A DNA stretch of 17,468 nucleotides from Alphaproteobacteria bacterium (GTDB lineage: Bacteria; Pseudomonadota; Alphaproteobacteria; G02398745; G023898745), in assembly GCA_027366195.1 (NCBI GenBank), contig DAHXKW010000097.1, positions 1 through 17,468 on the forward strand, written 5' to 3'. Each line of letters opens with the position of its first letter. The stretch's first letter is position 1. This document shows, piece after piece, positions 17,371 through 17,468 of this stretch. A program made the translations under genes and the position numbers. Under the pieces are notes generated by a model. The model saw only the letters and a list, made by a program, of their open reading frames with translations. It was not told the origin of the DNA and did not search any database.

Positions 17371-17468
17371 TATTTTCAGAGCAAAGTATCTCTGAATTGG
17401 CTCAGTCAATTGAAGCACATGGTATATTACAGCCTATTTTAGTTTATTTAAAAAATGACCGCTATATC
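17370..17468 (+). pseudogene. parB: Inverted partial copy of parB (codons 37-69)
   Basis: This stretch is identical over all 99 bases to the reverse complement of 17019-17117 and encodes ParB residues L37 to I69, in frame. It runs to the window edge. The arms are separated by 252 bp containing the parB start, its upstream region and the barrel-protein tail. It lacks its own start codon. It is either a fold-back/chimeric contig end or one arm of a recent inverted duplication. Confidence 0.9.

Overview
The window reads as AT-rich chromosomal DNA from an alphaproteobacterium, probably a host-associated or intracellular lineage of the Holosporales/Rickettsiales kind. This is inferred from base composition, compact overlapping genes, alphaproteobacterial-looking housekeeping proteins and signs of gene decay; there is no 16S gene to confirm it. 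Most of the content is housekeeping. I see no CRISPR array, prophage or insertion sequence.

Layout. (1) 74-334, plus strand: a small RRM RNA-binding protein. It converges on (2) a five-gene minus-strand operon running from 4301 down to 331: rho, a DUF1003 membrane protein, hemW, greA and a YfgM-like membrane-anchored TPR protein. Spacings are 0-30 nt. (3) 4465-5058: a stand-alone acyl carrier protein of polyketide/PUFA-synthase type, overlapped tail to tail by a minimal prepilin-peptidase-like membrane protein. (4) 5117-6859, minus: an ABC-B half-transporter. (5) 7018-10860, plus: a 36-codon ORF behind a good promoter, a ygfZ/GcvT-type folate protein, alaS carrying a one-base frameshift in a run of eight T, and a pseudopilin-like protein. 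(6) 10895-10985, minus: tRNA-Ser(GGA). (7) 10986-11541: a 556-nt stretch holding the tRNA promoter and an amber-interrupted small secreted-protein-like ORF. (8) 11542-14239, plus: a second ABC transporter and a six-repeat FG-GAP-like propeller protein. (9) 14303-17225, minus: parB, atpD, atpC and a GNAT acetyltransferase in operon order. (10) 17226-17468: the last codons of an outer-membrane beta-barrel protein, then a perfect inverted copy of 99 bp of parB reaching the window edge.

How genes work together. Rho and GreA both act on elongating RNA polymerase and share one operon. AtpD and AtpC are F1 subunits, here cut off from atpH/A/G and preceded by parB. The prepilin peptidase and pseudopilin could be enzyme and substrate, although no pilus assembly ATPase or secretin is visible. 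The ABC transporter and propeller gene are collinear and may be functionally linked, which is speculation.

The most notable observations are structural: an atpC 3'-end duplication flanking the GNAT gene, with almost purely synonymous differences; the inverted parB duplication at the window edge, either a chimeric contig end or a real rearrangement; the alaS homopolymer frameshift; and the amber-interrupted Cys-rich small ORF. None by itself proves a new biological system.
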